A stretch of 64,000 bases of DNA, taken from the NCBI GenBank assembly GCA_934792465.1, contig CAKVOK010000010.1:11768-75767 (forward strand). Direction: 5' to 3'. Positions within the stretch are counted from its first letter, which is position 1. The number at the start of each line of letters is the position of its first letter. The translations under genes and the position numbers were made by a program. The notes under the pieces are model-generated. The model did not search any database. It was not told the DNA's origin and saw only the letters and a list, made by a program, of their open reading frames with translations. Shown here piece by piece: positions 17,876-26,208 of this stretch. This DNA comes from an uncultured Clostridia bacterium (GTDB lineage Bacteria; Bacillota; Clostridia; RUG12999).

Positions 17876-17904
17876 TTGACATCTTAAAATAATTATGATA
17901 TACT
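17876..17904 (+). promoter_or_regulatory. Promoter of the beta-helix protein gene
   Basis: TTGACA (17876-17881), 17-nt spacer, TATACT (17899-17904), then a GAGGAG ribosome site and ATG 17927. Confidence 0.85.
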
Positions 17905-17926
17905 TTGGCAGAGAGGAGATGGTACA

Positions 17927-19216
17927 ATGATTAATGTTAACGATTTTAACGGATATGATGACAATGAAATAATAGAAAATGCAATAAAGAATAAGGACAG
18001 TGACGGTATAGTTTTAATACCGCCGAGAGAGTCTGAAAGCGAGCCGGAAAGAAGTATGTGGGTTCTTGACAGAGCAATACTCATTCCGGAAAACACAACT
18101 ATAATTTTGGAAAATTGTAAAATAAAGCTTTCCGATAAGTGCAGGGATAATTTTTTCAGAACCGCGAATTGCGGAATGGGAATAGAAGACCCTAAGAAAA
18201 TACATAACATTCATATTAAAGGAATCGGATATTGTGTGCTGGAGGGTGCAGATCATCCGCGTGCAAGCGGCGACGGTTCGAAAATTTTGGCAAATCCATG
18301 TCCGTATACCGATGAAGATTTGTGTAAATACGCATATTGGGTACCCGATGACAGAAAAAAACCTGAAAAACTCTCTTTTGACGATAAGCATGGCTATTCC
18401 TACGGAACGGATGCCGGCAAAGAGGGCGAATCGCAGTACGGCGACTGGAGAGGCATAGGAATACTGTTTGCAAATGCCGATGTTTTCTCAATTGAAAATA
18501 TAAAAATTGTTACCTCGCACGGTTGGGGTATATCACTTGAGGCCTGCACAAACGGACGGGTTGAAAAGATTTGCTTTGACGCTTGTATGTCAAAGCAAAT
18601 AGACGGTATGCTTCATAATATGGAAAATCAGGACGGAATAGATGTTCGCAACGGCTGTCACGATATAATCATTTCGGATATTACCGGAAGAACCGGTGAT
18701 GATTTGATTGCGCTTACCGCCATTGCAAGAGATGATGCTCCATACCGTCCCGGAGGCTCTCTGAGAACAACGCACGTCATGCATAATGACTGGTCTGCCC
18801 GTGACAGAAACATTCATGATATAATAATACGCAATGTAAAAGGCTATTCGCACCTTTGTTTTTTAATCAGACTGCTGCCCGCAGGTGCAAAGATTTGGAA
18901 CGTGGTTATTGACGGAGTTATAGATACAACTCCCGATGAGGTTCATGCATTCGGCGGTATTTTACTGGGTGATTTCGGTGCATACGGTGAAAATTTGCCC
19001 GACAGCATTGCAAACGTTACAATTTCAAATGTTATCTGCAACCGTCCGAATGCAGTTATTGCAGAGGGATATATTACCGATTCGGTTATCTGCAATATAA
19101 TTAACCGAAGAAAAAATTGCTGTGCCGTAAAAATACAAAGAGAGGACGCATTAAAAAATACTCAAATAAACAATCTGACAACGGTTGACTCTGAGCCGAT
19201 AGTAAGAAATTTTTAG
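17927..19216 (+). CDS. Right-handed beta-helix protein, GH28/pectate-lyase-like
   Basis: 429 residues without signal peptide. Recurrent short beta turns (HIKGIGYCVLEGADHP, FSIENIKIVTSHGWGISLEA, HDIIIRNVKGYSHLCF) indicate a parallel beta-helix. The segment DGIDVRNGCHD...RTGDDLIALTA (about residues 235-265) resembles the Asp plus Asp-Asp catalytic arrangement of GH28 polygalacturonases. It probably acts on pectic or other uronate oligosaccharides inside the cell. It has its own promoter with an adjacent inverted repeat, and a CBM9-like gene lies downstream. The exact enzyme class is uncertain; it could be a lyase, hydrolase or epimerase of this fold. Confidence 0.78.
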   Translation: MINVNDFNGYDDNEIIENAIKNKDSDGIVLIPPRESESEPERSMWVLDRAILIPENTTIILENCKIKLSDKCRDNFFRTANCGMGIEDPKKIHNIHIKGIGYCVLEGADHPRASGDGSKILANPCPYTDEDLCKYAYWVPDDRKKPEKLSFDDKHGYSYGTDAGKEGESQYGDWRGIGILFANADVFSIENIKIVTSHGWGISLEACTNGRVEKICFDACMSKQIDGMLHNMENQDGIDVRNGCHDIIISDITGRTGDDLIALTAIARDDAPYRPGGSLRTTHVMHNDWSARDRNIHDIIIRNVKGYSHLCFLIRLLPAGAKIWNVVIDGVIDTTPDEVHAFGGILLGDFGAYGENLPDSIANVTISNVICNRPNAVIAEGYITDSVICNIINRRKNCCAVKIQREDALKNTQINNLTTVDSEPIVRNF

Positions 19217-19263
19217 CAAATTAGAGCAGAAACATATAAAAGAGAGAACAAAATCTGCCTGCA

Positions 19264-19283
19264 ATAATAGCTGCTGAACAATT
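19264..19283 (+). repeat. Copy of the dispersed intergenic motif (ATAATAGCTGCTGAACAATT)
   Basis: 18 of 20 bases agree with 7506-7525. As there, it lies shortly downstream of a coding sequence and is followed by CTTCATATA-like sequence. Confidence 0.55.
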
Positions 19284-19404
19284 AACTTCATATACTACTT
19301 TTGATATATTACATATGTCTGATTATGAAATTACGGTATAGTGCAATTATACCAAATGAAAATTACTTTGAAATGTGACGATAAAACTTGATGTGTCCAA
19401 AAAT

Positions 19405-19441
19405 GAAAAGGGCTTCCGAATTAACAGTTCGGGGGCTTTTA
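19405..19441 (+). terminator. Probable terminator after the beta-helix gene
   Basis: An interrupted stem (AAAAG...CCGAA with TTCGG...CTTTT) around 19405-19441 ends in a short T-rich tract. It lies about 190 bases after the stop codon, before repeat copy B. Confidence 0.5.
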
Positions 19442-19460
19442 TTGTGTACATGAAAAGCAA

Positions 19461-19538
19461 TTCTTAAAATCTGAAAATTACGCAGCTTGTAAAAGAAATG
19501 GATGCAGTATTGATTTTTCACTGCTTTTATGGTATAAT
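19461..19538 (+). promoter_or_regulatory. 56-bp direct repeat copy B followed by a promoter
   Basis: 19461-19516 is the second copy of the 56-bp repeat. TTGATT (19510-19515), 17-nt spacer and TATAAT (19533-19538) form a promoter whose transcript would begin at the structured element starting near 19541. Confidence 0.75.
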
Positions 19539-19540
19539 GG

Positions 19541-19785
19541 AAATGTACAATTAAATAACGGAAAGCTGACGTTTTCCTTAAAAGGTTATTTCCATTGCTT
19601 TCTGCGACCGTTCACGGTCTTGAAAGAATGAAATGTACAATTAAATAACGAAAGGCGTAGCCTTTCTTGAAAGGTTATTTCCGTGCGAAGCACCAAGGTT
19701 CCGGGAACCTGTCGCAATCTTTGATTGCGGTAACAGGTCGGGTTCTTATTGCTTTCTGCGACCGTTCACGGTCTGAAAAAATAAA
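19541..19785 (+). ncRNA. Structured leader or non-coding RNA with two related hairpin units
   Basis: Unit 1 (19541-19620) and unit 2 (19631-19774) both open with AAATGTACAATTAAATAAC and end with the same 27-nt segment (19594-19620 and 19748-19774) carrying GACCGTTCACGGTC. In each, AAATAAC pairs with GTTATTT around an inner stem. The inner stem is GGAAAGC/GTTTTCC in unit 1 but GAAAGGC/GCCTTTC in unit 2, so pairing is kept while sequence changes. Unit 2 also holds GTGCGAAGCAC, AGGTTC/GAACCT and CGCAATC/GATTGCG hairpins. A promoter lies directly upstream and the CBM9-like gene directly downstream. Function is unknown; it could be a cis-acting leader or a separate RNA. Confidence 0.6.
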
Positions 19786-19831
19786 CTTACAAATAATGAC
19801 ATAATAAAGATAAAAAGGAAGGAAGATTTCT

Positions 19832-20419
19832 ATGTACATAATAAAAAAACGGAATGTTGATAAGTGTGAAAAAATATATATCGACAAATCTTTATGGGGA
19901 ACGGACACTTACAAACCGGAAGTATATGCTCAAATAGCGCATGACAGCGAAGGATTCGTAATTAAATTCACGGTGCATGAAAAAAATCCGAAATGTATTC
20001 ATAAGAATCACCTTGAATATGTGCATCTGGACAGCTGTATAGAATGGTTTGTAAATTTCGCTCCGGAAAAGACCGATAAATATTTTAATTTTGAAATTAA
20101 CGCCGCAGGTGCAATGAATGTCGGATTCAGAAAAAATCGTGATGAATACAAGCTTCTGACTCCTGAGGAAATAAATTCGTTTAATATAAAAACCGAGATT
20201 TTTGACGATTACTGGACGGGCGAATACAAAATTCCGTTTGCTTTCATAGCAACCAAAATCGACGGATATAAATTCGAAGAAAATCCGAAAATAAAAACAA
20301 ACCTATATAAATGCGGTGATGAAACGGAATTTGAGCATTATATGAGCTGTTTTGACATACCGCTAGAAAAGCCGGATTTCCACTGTCCGCAGTACTTCGG
20401 AGAAATGTGCATAGAATAA
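19832..20419 (+). CDS. CBM9-like carbohydrate-binding protein
   Basis: 195 residues without signal peptide or membrane segment. The pattern HLEYVHLDSCIEWFVNF, YFNFEINAAGAMNVGFRK and FHCPQYFGEM near the C terminus is typical of the 'carbohydrate-binding family 9-like' proteins. Those are DOMON-type beta sandwiches, often encoded beside glycoside-degrading genes. Whether it binds sugar or is an enzyme accessory is not known. A ribosome site AAGGAAGGAAG precedes ATG 19832. It lies behind a promoter and an almost 250-nt structured leader, unusual for a small cytoplasmic protein. Confidence 0.8.
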   Translation: MYIIKKRNVDKCEKIYIDKSLWGTDTYKPEVYAQIAHDSEGFVIKFTVHEKNPKCIHKNHLEYVHLDSCIEWFVNFAPEKTDKYFNFEINAAGAMNVGFRKNRDEYKLLTPEEINSFNIKTEIFDDYWTGEYKIPFAFIATKIDGYKFEENPKIKTNLYKCGDETEFEHYMSCFDIPLEKPDFHCPQYFGEMCIE

Positions 20420-20496
20420 TGTTTAGTAGATTAAACAAGATTATACGCAGACAGACGCTATTTTTTAAAAAAATTCGACAAATATAATTAAAAGTA

Positions 20497-20525
20497 TTGA
20501 TTTTACGCTGCATTTGTTATATAAT
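20497..20525 (+). promoter_or_regulatory. Promoter of the potABCD operon
   Basis: TTGATT (20497-20502), 17-nt spacer, TATAAT (20520-20525), about 240 nt upstream of potA. A small ACGGA/TCCGT hairpin opens the leader. Confidence 0.8.
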
Positions 20526-20571
20526 ATATGGTAACGGATTTTTTCCGTAATTCTGTGTGGAGGTGTATGCA

Positions 20572-20715
20572 TTGAAACTTATTACAATTTTTAAAGTTCA
20601 TCCGATTTTCAGCTGCTTCATATATATTGCAGGTCTGACGAAAAAATTGGATATGTATTTAAGAAATGCCTTGGGTTATGCATTAATCTTCAGGCGCAGA
20701 TGCATTTTGATTTAA
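20572..20715 (+). CDS. Possible 47-residue leader peptide of the pot operon
   Basis: A TTG codon at 20572 lies eight bases after GGAGG (20559-20563) and opens 47 codons before TAA at 20713. The peptide has a hydrophobic centre (FSCFIYIAGL) and a basic end (IFRRRCILI). It lies entirely in the leader between the promoter and potA. I recognise no family. It could be a regulatory upstream ORF sensing polyamines, a small membrane peptide, or a chance open frame; the well-placed ribosome site is the main support. Confidence 0.4.
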   Translation: MKLITIFKVHPIFSCFIYIAGLTKKLDMYLRNALGYALIFRRRCILI

Positions 20716-20763
20716 GCCGACAGTATTCATCTTGTCTATTTTTTGTATAAAGGGTGAGTACCT

Positions 20764-21858
20764 ATGGCAGAACATATTTTAAATCTGGAAAATATTTACA
20801 AAGAGTATGACGGACAGACCATTCTTAACGGAATCAATCTCTACATAAACAAGAATGAGTTTCTGACGCTACTCGGTCCTTCGGGCTGTGGGAAAACAAC
20901 GACTCTGCGTATTGTCGGAGGCTTTGAAACGCCGACAAGCGGGAACGTGTATTATCTCGGAAAATGCATAAACGACGTTCCGCCGTATAACAGGAATATC
21001 AATACGGTGTTTCAGAAATATGCGCTTTTTCCGAATATGACAGTCGAGCAGAACATAGCGTTCGGTCCTACTATTAAGCATTGGGATAAAAAAGAAATTG
21101 AAAAAAACGTTGACAAAATGCTTGAATTGGTTGATTTAAAAGGATATAACAACCGTTCTATATCTACTCTTTCGGGAGGTCAGCAGCAGCGTGTCGCTGT
21201 GGCGCGTGCGCTGATAAACAAGCCTGACGTTTTGCTTCTTGACGAGCCTCTCGGAGCACTTGATTTAAAGCTGCGCAAGGATATGCAGATAGAACTCAAG
21301 CAGATTCAGCAGGAATGCGGAATAACGTTTTTGTATGTAACTCACGACCAGGAAGAAGCACTTACCATGTCAGATACCATAGTTGTTATGAATAAAGGTA
21401 AGATTCAGCAGATTGGAACGCCGGAGGATATATATAACGAACCTAAAAATTCGTTTGTTGCGGACTTTATCGGCGAGAGCAATATTTTGTATGCAACTAT
21501 GGAAAAGGATTACAGCGTAACGTTTTTGAAGCATACATTTCCGTGCGTAGACGCAGGATTCGGCGAAAATTCGCCTGTTGAAGTTGTGCTGCGTCCAGAG
21601 GATGTTGAGCTTATAGAGCCTTGCGACAATCTTCCGAAAGGAAAAGTTGTATCAAGCATATTCAAGGGTGTGCATTACGAAATGCGTGTAATATGCAATG
21701 ACGAGCTTATTCTTTCACATTCGACAAGCTATTACGAACCCGAAAGCAATGTTTCGATAAACGTGAAGCCGGAAAATATTCAGGTAATGCGTCCGAGCGA
21801 GTTTACGGAAGCTATTGTGAAGAATAAGCGTGCACAGCTTTTGAACTGGGAGGAGTAG
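20764..21858 (+). CDS. potA: Spermidine/putrescine ABC transporter ATP-binding protein
   Basis: 364 residues. Walker A GPSGCGKTTTLRIV (about 39-52), Q-loop TVFQKYALFPNM, signature LSGGQQQRVAVARAL, Walker B DVLLLDEPLGALDLK and switch His in YVTHDQEEAL are intact. A C-terminal TOBE-like regulatory domain (residues about 240-360) fits PotA. It energises polyamine uptake with potB, potC and potD, which follow in order. The start ATG 20764 has AAAGGGTGAG upstream. Confidence 0.94.
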   Translation: MAEHILNLENIYKEYDGQTILNGINLYINKNEFLTLLGPSGCGKTTTLRIVGGFETPTSGNVYYLGKCINDVPPYNRNINTVFQKYALFPNMTVEQNIAFGPTIKHWDKKEIEKNVDKMLELVDLKGYNNRSISTLSGGQQQRVAVARALINKPDVLLLDEPLGALDLKLRKDMQIELKQIQQECGITFLYVTHDQEEALTMSDTIVVMNKGKIQQIGTPEDIYNEPKNSFVADFIGESNILYATMEKDYSVTFLKHTFPCVDAGFGENSPVEVVLRPEDVELIEPCDNLPKGKVVSSIFKGVHYEMRVICNDELILSHSTSYYEPESNVSINVKPENIQVMRPSEFTEAIVKNKRAQLLNWEE

Positions 21859-21860
21859 AA

Positions 21861-22685
21861 ATGAAAAAAACTTTATGTTTGGCTCCTCTTTGCCTTTGGC
21901 TTGCGGTTTTCGTGGTGTTTCCGCTTATTATAGTGGTTTATTATGCATTTACTTCGGAAGGCGCAGGCGGCATTGTGCTGTCACTGAACAATTTTTCCCG
22001 GTTTTTTGATGAAACATATATAAAGGTTTTTGTGAGAAGTATAAGAGTTGCGTTTTATGCTACGGTAGTCTGTCTTTTGCTCGGATATCCGGTTGCGTAT
22101 ATCATAGCAAGGGGTAAGATTAAACATAAGGAAATAGCACTGTTGATGATAATGCTTCCTATGTGGATGAATTTTCTGCTGAGGACATATTCGTGGCTTT
22201 CGCTGCTTGAAAACAGCGGACTTATAAATTCGATGCTGACGGCGTTCGGATTTAGCAAGGTGCAGTTTTTATACAACGAAAAAGCCGTTATCTTCGGAAC
22301 GGTATACAACTTTTTGCCGTTTATGATAACGCCGATTCAAAGCACGCTTTTGAAGCTGGACGGCAGCTTGCTTGAAGCCGCCGGAGATTTGGGAGCAAAT
22401 CCCGTAAAAAGCTTTCTGAAAATAACCTTGCCGTTTTCCGTGCCGGGTATTTTTTCGGGGATAGCCATGGTATTTGTACCGAGCGTTACCACGTTTGTAA
22501 TATCCCAGTTTATGGGCGGAGGAAATGTGCCTCTCATAGGCGATATAATCGAGAAGCAGTTCAGGCTCGTGAACGACTGGCATTTCGGCTCGGCAATAAG
22601 TATGGTAGTTATGGTTATAGTGCTTGTGTTTATGTATATAATAAACAGCGGCGATGATAATGAAGAGGGGAGAGGAATGTATTGA
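21861..22685 (+). CDS. potB: Spermidine/putrescine ABC transporter permease PotB
   Basis: 274 residues, starting two bases after potA. Six hydrophobic helices and the EAA loop (LLEAAGDLGANPVKSFLKIT, about residues 172-191) are recognisable. The N terminus starts directly with a helix (LCLAPLCLWLAVFVVFP). The last codons overlap the TTG start of potC by 4 nt. It forms the membrane channel with PotC. Confidence 0.93.
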   Translation: MKKTLCLAPLCLWLAVFVVFPLIIVVYYAFTSEGAGGIVLSLNNFSRFFDETYIKVFVRSIRVAFYATVVCLLLGYPVAYIIARGKIKHKEIALLMIMLPMWMNFLLRTYSWLSLLENSGLINSMLTAFGFSKVQFLYNEKAVIFGTVYNFLPFMITPIQSTLLKLDGSLLEAAGDLGANPVKSFLKITLPFSVPGIFSGIAMVFVPSVTTFVISQFMGGGNVPLIGDIIEKQFRLVNDWHFGSAISMVVMVIVLVFMYIINSGDDNEEGRGMY

Positions 22686-23464
22686 AAAAGAAAACCAATG
22701 CACTCCCCAGAGTATATATGGGGATTATATTTGCATTTTTGTATTTACCTATAGTTATACTGATTATCTTCTCGTTTAATGCCGCAAAAAGCCGAGGGGT
22801 ATGGGCAGGTTTCAGTCTGAAATGGTATGCAATGATGCTGAAAGACGAAAAAATGATTTCGTCCGTTGTGATAACTTTTGCGTGCGGCATACTGGCAGCT
22901 GTTATATCGACGGTCATAGGCACAATATCGGCGATAGGTCTTTATAATGCGAAAAAGAAAACAAGGTCGATTTTGCTTTCGCTTTCGTATATACCTATGC
23001 TGAATGCGGAAATCGTAACGGGTATATCTCTTATGATGATGTATACAATGTTTAATATGCGGCTTGGGTTTGTTACACTGCTGCTCAGCCATATAACATT
23101 TTGTATACCGTATGTAATATTAACCGTGTTGCCTAAAGTAAAGCAGTTTGAATACAGCCATTATATTGCGGCACTGGATCTCGGCGCTACGCCGGCGTAT
23201 GCGTTCAGAAAGATAGTCCTGCCGGATCTTATGCCGGGAATTGTTGCGGGATTTCTGCTTGCGTTTACGTTCTCGATAGACGACTTTATCATAAGCTTTA
23301 TGACAACGGGAAACGGCATAAACAATTTGTCAATAACAATATACACAATGACGAAGCGAGGGATAAATCCCGAAATTAATGCGGTATCTACGATAGTATT
23401 CGCAATAATTTTAATGCTTTTGATTGCAATGAATATAAAATCAAGTAAGAAAAAAGGGGAATGA
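22682..23464 (+). CDS. potC: Spermidine/putrescine ABC transporter permease PotC
   Basis: 260 residues with a TTG start behind AGAGGGGAGAGG. Six helices; the EAA-type loop is ALDLGATPAYAFRKIVLPDL (about residues 163-182). The typical PotC segment FSIDDFIISFMTTG (about 197) is present. It pairs with PotB in the polyamine importer. Confidence 0.93.
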   Translation: MKKKTNALPRVYMGIIFAFLYLPIVILIIFSFNAAKSRGVWAGFSLKWYAMMLKDEKMISSVVITFACGILAAVISTVIGTISAIGLYNAKKKTRSILLSLSYIPMLNAEIVTGISLMMMYTMFNMRLGFVTLLLSHITFCIPYVILTVLPKVKQFEYSHYIAALDLGATPAYAFRKIVLPDLMPGIVAGFLLAFTFSIDDFIISFMTTGNGINNLSITIYTMTKRGINPEINAVSTIVFAIILMLLIAMNIKSSKKKGE

Positions 23465-23610
23465 AGTTTGAATAAAATTGCCCATAGCACCGCTTTTTGT
23501 TCGGGGCGGTACATAAGGTACAGCACCGCTCACTGCAAAGCGGCACTCTGAACAATTCTCTTTCAAACTTGGTTTTGTGCCTTGCGGCACGGAAAGGAAT
23601 GGTCATATAT
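23465..23610 (+). other. Hairpin-rich spacer between potC and potD
   Basis: 146 nt without a gene. It holds several small stems, including ACCGCT...GGCGGT around 23491-23514, CCGCT...AGCGG around 23526-23543 and GTGCCTTGCGGCAC near 23577-23590. Such structure could adjust expression of the abundant binding protein relative to the permeases. Confidence 0.5.
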
Positions 23611-24648
23611 ATGAAAAAAACAAGAGCGATTTTATTATCGGTAATTATTTCGGTTCTGGTGTTTTCCGGCTGCGGAAAGCCCAAAAATGTTGTAAATGTT
23701 TATAACTGGGGAGATTATATAGACCCCGACGTAATAGATATGTTTGAGGAAGAGACGGGCATTAAGGTTAATTACGATATGTTTGAAACCAACGAGGATA
23801 TGTATACTAAAATAGTAAATGCGAAAACCTCGTATGACGTGCTTGTTCCGTCCGATTACATGATTGAGCGTATGATAAAAGAGGATTTGCTCGAAAAAAT
23901 TAATTTTGACAATATACCGAATTATAAGTATATTGACGATGATTTTAAGAATTTGTCCTATGATAAGAATAACGAATATTCCGTTCCGTATACATGGGGA
24001 ACGATGGGTATACTTTATAACAGCAAAATGGTTGACGGCAAGATAGACAGCTGGAAAGCACTGTGGGACGAAAAATATGCCGACAGTATCATGATGTACA
24101 ACAGCCAGCGCGATACAATAGGAATAACGCTCAAAATGCTCGGATACAGCCTTAATTCCACCGATGAAAAAGAGCTTAAGGAAGCGACAGATGCACTTAT
24201 AGACCAGAGTAAGCTTGTACTTTGCTATGTTGTTGACGAGGGCAAGGACAAAATGATTCAGGGTGAGGCAGCGCTTAGCCTTGCGTGGAGCGGCGACGCA
24301 CAGTATTGCATAGACAACAACCCGGATTTGAGATATGTAATCCCAAAAGAGGGAAGTAATATCTTCTTTGATTCTATGGTAATACCAAAGACAACGCAGA
24401 ACAAAGAGGGAGCGGAAGCATTTATAAATTATATGGCACGTCCGGAAATAGCGGCAAAAAATGCTAAGTATATCGGCTATTCCACTCCGGAAACTGCAGC
24501 AAGGGAAAAAATGGGCAAAGCAGGGAAAAGCGAGGTTGCATATCCTGATTTGTCAAAGCATGCAGACCTTGAAATATTTACGGCTCTCGGAGATAAAGTT
24601 AAAATCTATGATGAATTGTGGACTAAGGTCATATCATCGTTTGAATAA
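23611..24648 (+). CDS. potD: Spermidine/putrescine-binding lipoprotein PotD
   Basis: 345 residues from ATG 23611. A lipoprotein signal ends in VFSGC (Cys about 19). The mature part begins NVVNVYNWGDYIDPDVIDMF, characteristic of PotD/PotF, with VPYTWGTMGILYNSK (about 120) and LAWSGDAQYCI (about 220) lining the polyamine site. It captures spermidine or putrescine outside the membrane for PotABC. The alternative ATG at 23599 almost touches the ribosome site and is less likely. Confidence 0.95.
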   Translation: MKKTRAILLSVIISVLVFSGCGKPKNVVNVYNWGDYIDPDVIDMFEEETGIKVNYDMFETNEDMYTKIVNAKTSYDVLVPSDYMIERMIKEDLLEKINFDNIPNYKYIDDDFKNLSYDKNNEYSVPYTWGTMGILYNSKMVDGKIDSWKALWDEKYADSIMMYNSQRDTIGITLKMLGYSLNSTDEKELKEATDALIDQSKLVLCYVVDEGKDKMIQGEAALSLAWSGDAQYCIDNNPDLRYVIPKEGSNIFFDSMVIPKTTQNKEGAEAFINYMARPEIAAKNAKYIGYSTPETAAREKMGKAGKSEVAYPDLSKHADLEIFTALGDKVKIYDELWTKVISSFE

Positions 24649-24664
24649 AATTTTTATTTTGCAG

Positions 24665-24702
24665 GCAAAAGGGGTTCGCCGGAAACGGCGAATCTCTTTT
24701 GC
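24665..24702 (+). terminator. Terminator of the pot operon
   Basis: GCAAAAGGGGTTCGCCG (24665-24681) pairs with CGGCGAATCTCTTTTGC (24686-24702) around a GAAA loop, with a two-base internal bulge. Confidence 0.75.
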
Positions 24703-24776
24703 GTATTGATTAATAATGCTGCCTGCCGCCTTTTTAACCAACTATTAAAAAATTTTTGAGTTTTTTATTTTATGTA

Positions 24777-24805
24777 TTGACAAAAGAGTGTTTTTGTGGT
24801 ATAAT
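24777..24805 (+). promoter_or_regulatory. Consensus promoter of tRNA-Ser
   Basis: TTGACA (24777-24782), 17-nt spacer, TATAAT (24800-24805), 18 nt before the tRNA. Confidence 0.9.
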
Positions 24806-24823
24806 AAATGAGTTGACTGACGC

Positions 24824-24915
24824 GGAGAGGTGGTTGAGTTGGTTGAAGGCGCAGCATTGGAAATGCTGTGAACGTTTATAGCGTTCCGAGGGTTCGAATC
24901 CCTTCCTCTCCTCCA
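24824..24915 (+). tRNA. tRNA-Ser (anticodon GGA)
   Basis: Acceptor GGAGAGG pairs with CCTCTCC, followed by discriminator T and an encoded CCA. The anticodon stem CAGCA/TGCTG holds loop TTGGAAA, giving GGA. A long variable arm (ACGTTTATAGCGT) and GGTTCGAATCC T-arm confirm a class II tRNA. Confidence 0.96.
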
Positions 24916-24918
24916 CGT

Positions 24919-24960
24919 AATGACTTCAATTTTGATGAAAAGTTGAAGTCATTATTTTTT
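24919..24960 (+). terminator. Terminator after tRNA-Ser
   Basis: AATGACTTCAA (24919-24929) and TTGAAGTCATT (24943-24953) pair perfectly and are followed by ATTTTTT. Confidence 0.9.
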
Positions 24961-25199
24961 CGCTTAAATCAAGGGTTTTCAGCCTTTTTATTCTTTCATA
25001 AGTCCGTCTTGGAGCACTCCCAATGACATATTTTTGTTTGTTTTAAGAAAACATATAATACGAAAAGATTTCTTATGGCACAAAAAGTTTTCTTGTGATA
25101 TAAAAAGATTTCCTAATGAATACCGTCAGAGCATTTTATTCGCGGTCTTCTACAGTGTACATAGCACGGAAAAAATACAACATCTCCGTGACGCCATAT

Positions 25200-25403
25200 T
25201 CATTCATTTTCTTCATCGTCATACCGACTGCACATTTTTCCGCATTTTGGGCACGGATATTTAGCTGTTTTTCGACAGCTAACATAGATATGCACTTCTT
25301 TTCGTTTTTCGTCAAATTCTGCTTTATCTACTTTCCATGGCTCCTTTAGTCCTATTGATTGACTAAACATCTCTTCATAATTTGTAAATCCTGTCATTTT
25401 CAT
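25200..25403 (-). pseudogene. N-terminal remnant of an ISL3-family transposase
   Basis: 67 codons. The sequence IGLKEPWKVDKAEFDEKRKE followed by the zinc ribbon CPKCGKMCSRYD matches the start of ISL3-family transposases, which are normally about 400 or more residues. The frame stops right after the zinc ribbon, and no DDE domain follows on the same strand. It is a decayed insertion in a stretch between tRNA genes. Confidence 0.75.
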
Positions 25404-25697
25404 CACCACTATTATTATACCACTTTCACGGTAAAAAGAAAAGAGCCTTAAAAAAATTCTGAAAATATGCGATTTTTTTCGGAATAAATTTTTGCAGGCA
25501 AACTCGGGTATATGCTTTTTTCCTACAAAGACAATTTCACGCCAAAAAGGGGAAGTATTCCCCCGGAAGGAAGAAAGCTAAGGTTTCGTCATGCTTTTTT
25601 CGCCAACGATAAATATATTGACGATTCAATTTGTAACTTTTGTAACACATCTATTGTAATCCTACAAATATTTTTTGAAATAATTTCATTTATAGCA
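25404..25697. other. Gene-free stretch between transposase remnant and tRNA-Leu promoter
   Basis: About 290 bases. It contains a small GGGGAA/TTCCCC hairpin near 25550-25564 and short AT-rich runs. I see no convincing gene, riboswitch or terminator. Confidence 0.5.
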
Positions 25698-25726
25698 TTG
25701 ACAAAACCAAATTTTTGTGGTATAAT
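25698..25726 (+). promoter_or_regulatory. Consensus promoter of the tRNA-Leu/tRNA-Pro pair
   Basis: TTGACA (25698-25703), 17-nt spacer, TATAAT (25721-25726). Confidence 0.9.
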
Positions 25727-25742
25727 ATAGTAGTTGCTAAAT

Positions 25743-25829
25743 GCAGGTGTGGTGGAATTGGCAGACGCGCTGGACTCAAAATCCAGTGGTAGCGATACCG
25801 TGTGGGTTCAAGTCCCACCACCTGCACCA
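25743..25829 (+). tRNA. tRNA-Leu (anticodon CAA)
   Basis: Acceptor GCAGGTG pairs with CACCTGC, then A and an encoded CCA. The anticodon stem CTGGA/TCCAG holds loop CTCAAAA, giving CAA. A class II variable arm is present. Confidence 0.96.
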
Positions 25830-25846
25830 ATAATATAATTTTATAT

Positions 25847-25923
25847 CTGGGTGTAGCGCAGTTTGGTAGCGTGCTTGAATGGGGTTCAAGAGGCCGGGAG
25901 TTCAAGTCTCCCCACTCAGACCA
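25847..25923 (+). tRNA. tRNA-Pro (anticodon GGG)
   Basis: Acceptor CTGGGTG pairs with CACTCAG (one wobble), then A and an encoded CCA. The anticodon stem CTTGA/TCAAG holds loop ATGGGGT, giving GGG. It lies 17 nt after tRNA-Leu and is likely cotranscribed. Confidence 0.96.
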
Positions 25924-25931
25924 TACGAAAG

Positions 25932-25976
25932 ATACCGCATAAATCCTGAAATCACAGTGTTTATGCGGTATTTCTT
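25932..25976 (+). terminator. Terminator after tRNA-Pro
   Basis: ATACCGCATAAA (25932-25943) pairs with TTTATGCGGTAT (25960-25971), followed by TTCTTT. Confidence 0.8.
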
Positions 25977-26208
25977 TATGTTTGCAATTCTGTTGAATTG
26001 TGAAAAATTGGGTAAAATTATGCATGGTTAGGTAGTCAAAATGTAGTCAAAAAAGAGGGGCGGAAGCAAAACGATTTTTGAAATCGAGCTGACCACAGCC
26101 CTATTTTTTTACAATATTATTTAAATTTTAGTCATTTTGTCTTAAAAATAGGTACACTGAACAAGAGGTCATGCCGCTTATATGGATAACTGTTAAATTT
26201 TTACTGCT

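Noticed and set aside
25490..25610. Segment with GCAAAC, GCCAAA and GCTAAG stretches suggesting a c-di-GMP-type riboswitch
   Set aside because: The second half lacks the required conserved bases and no gene follows in a suitable position.
25690..26025. Open frame of 111 codons on the minus strand across the tRNA pair
   Set aside because: It is the antisense reading of tRNA-Leu and tRNA-Pro (GDLNSRPLEPHSS-type text), a well-known false prediction.
25924..26200. Possible attachment-site repeat of an integrated element after tRNA-Pro (TAGTCAAAATGTAGTCAAAA)
   Set aside because: No second copy of the tRNA 3' end and no integrase gene in the window.
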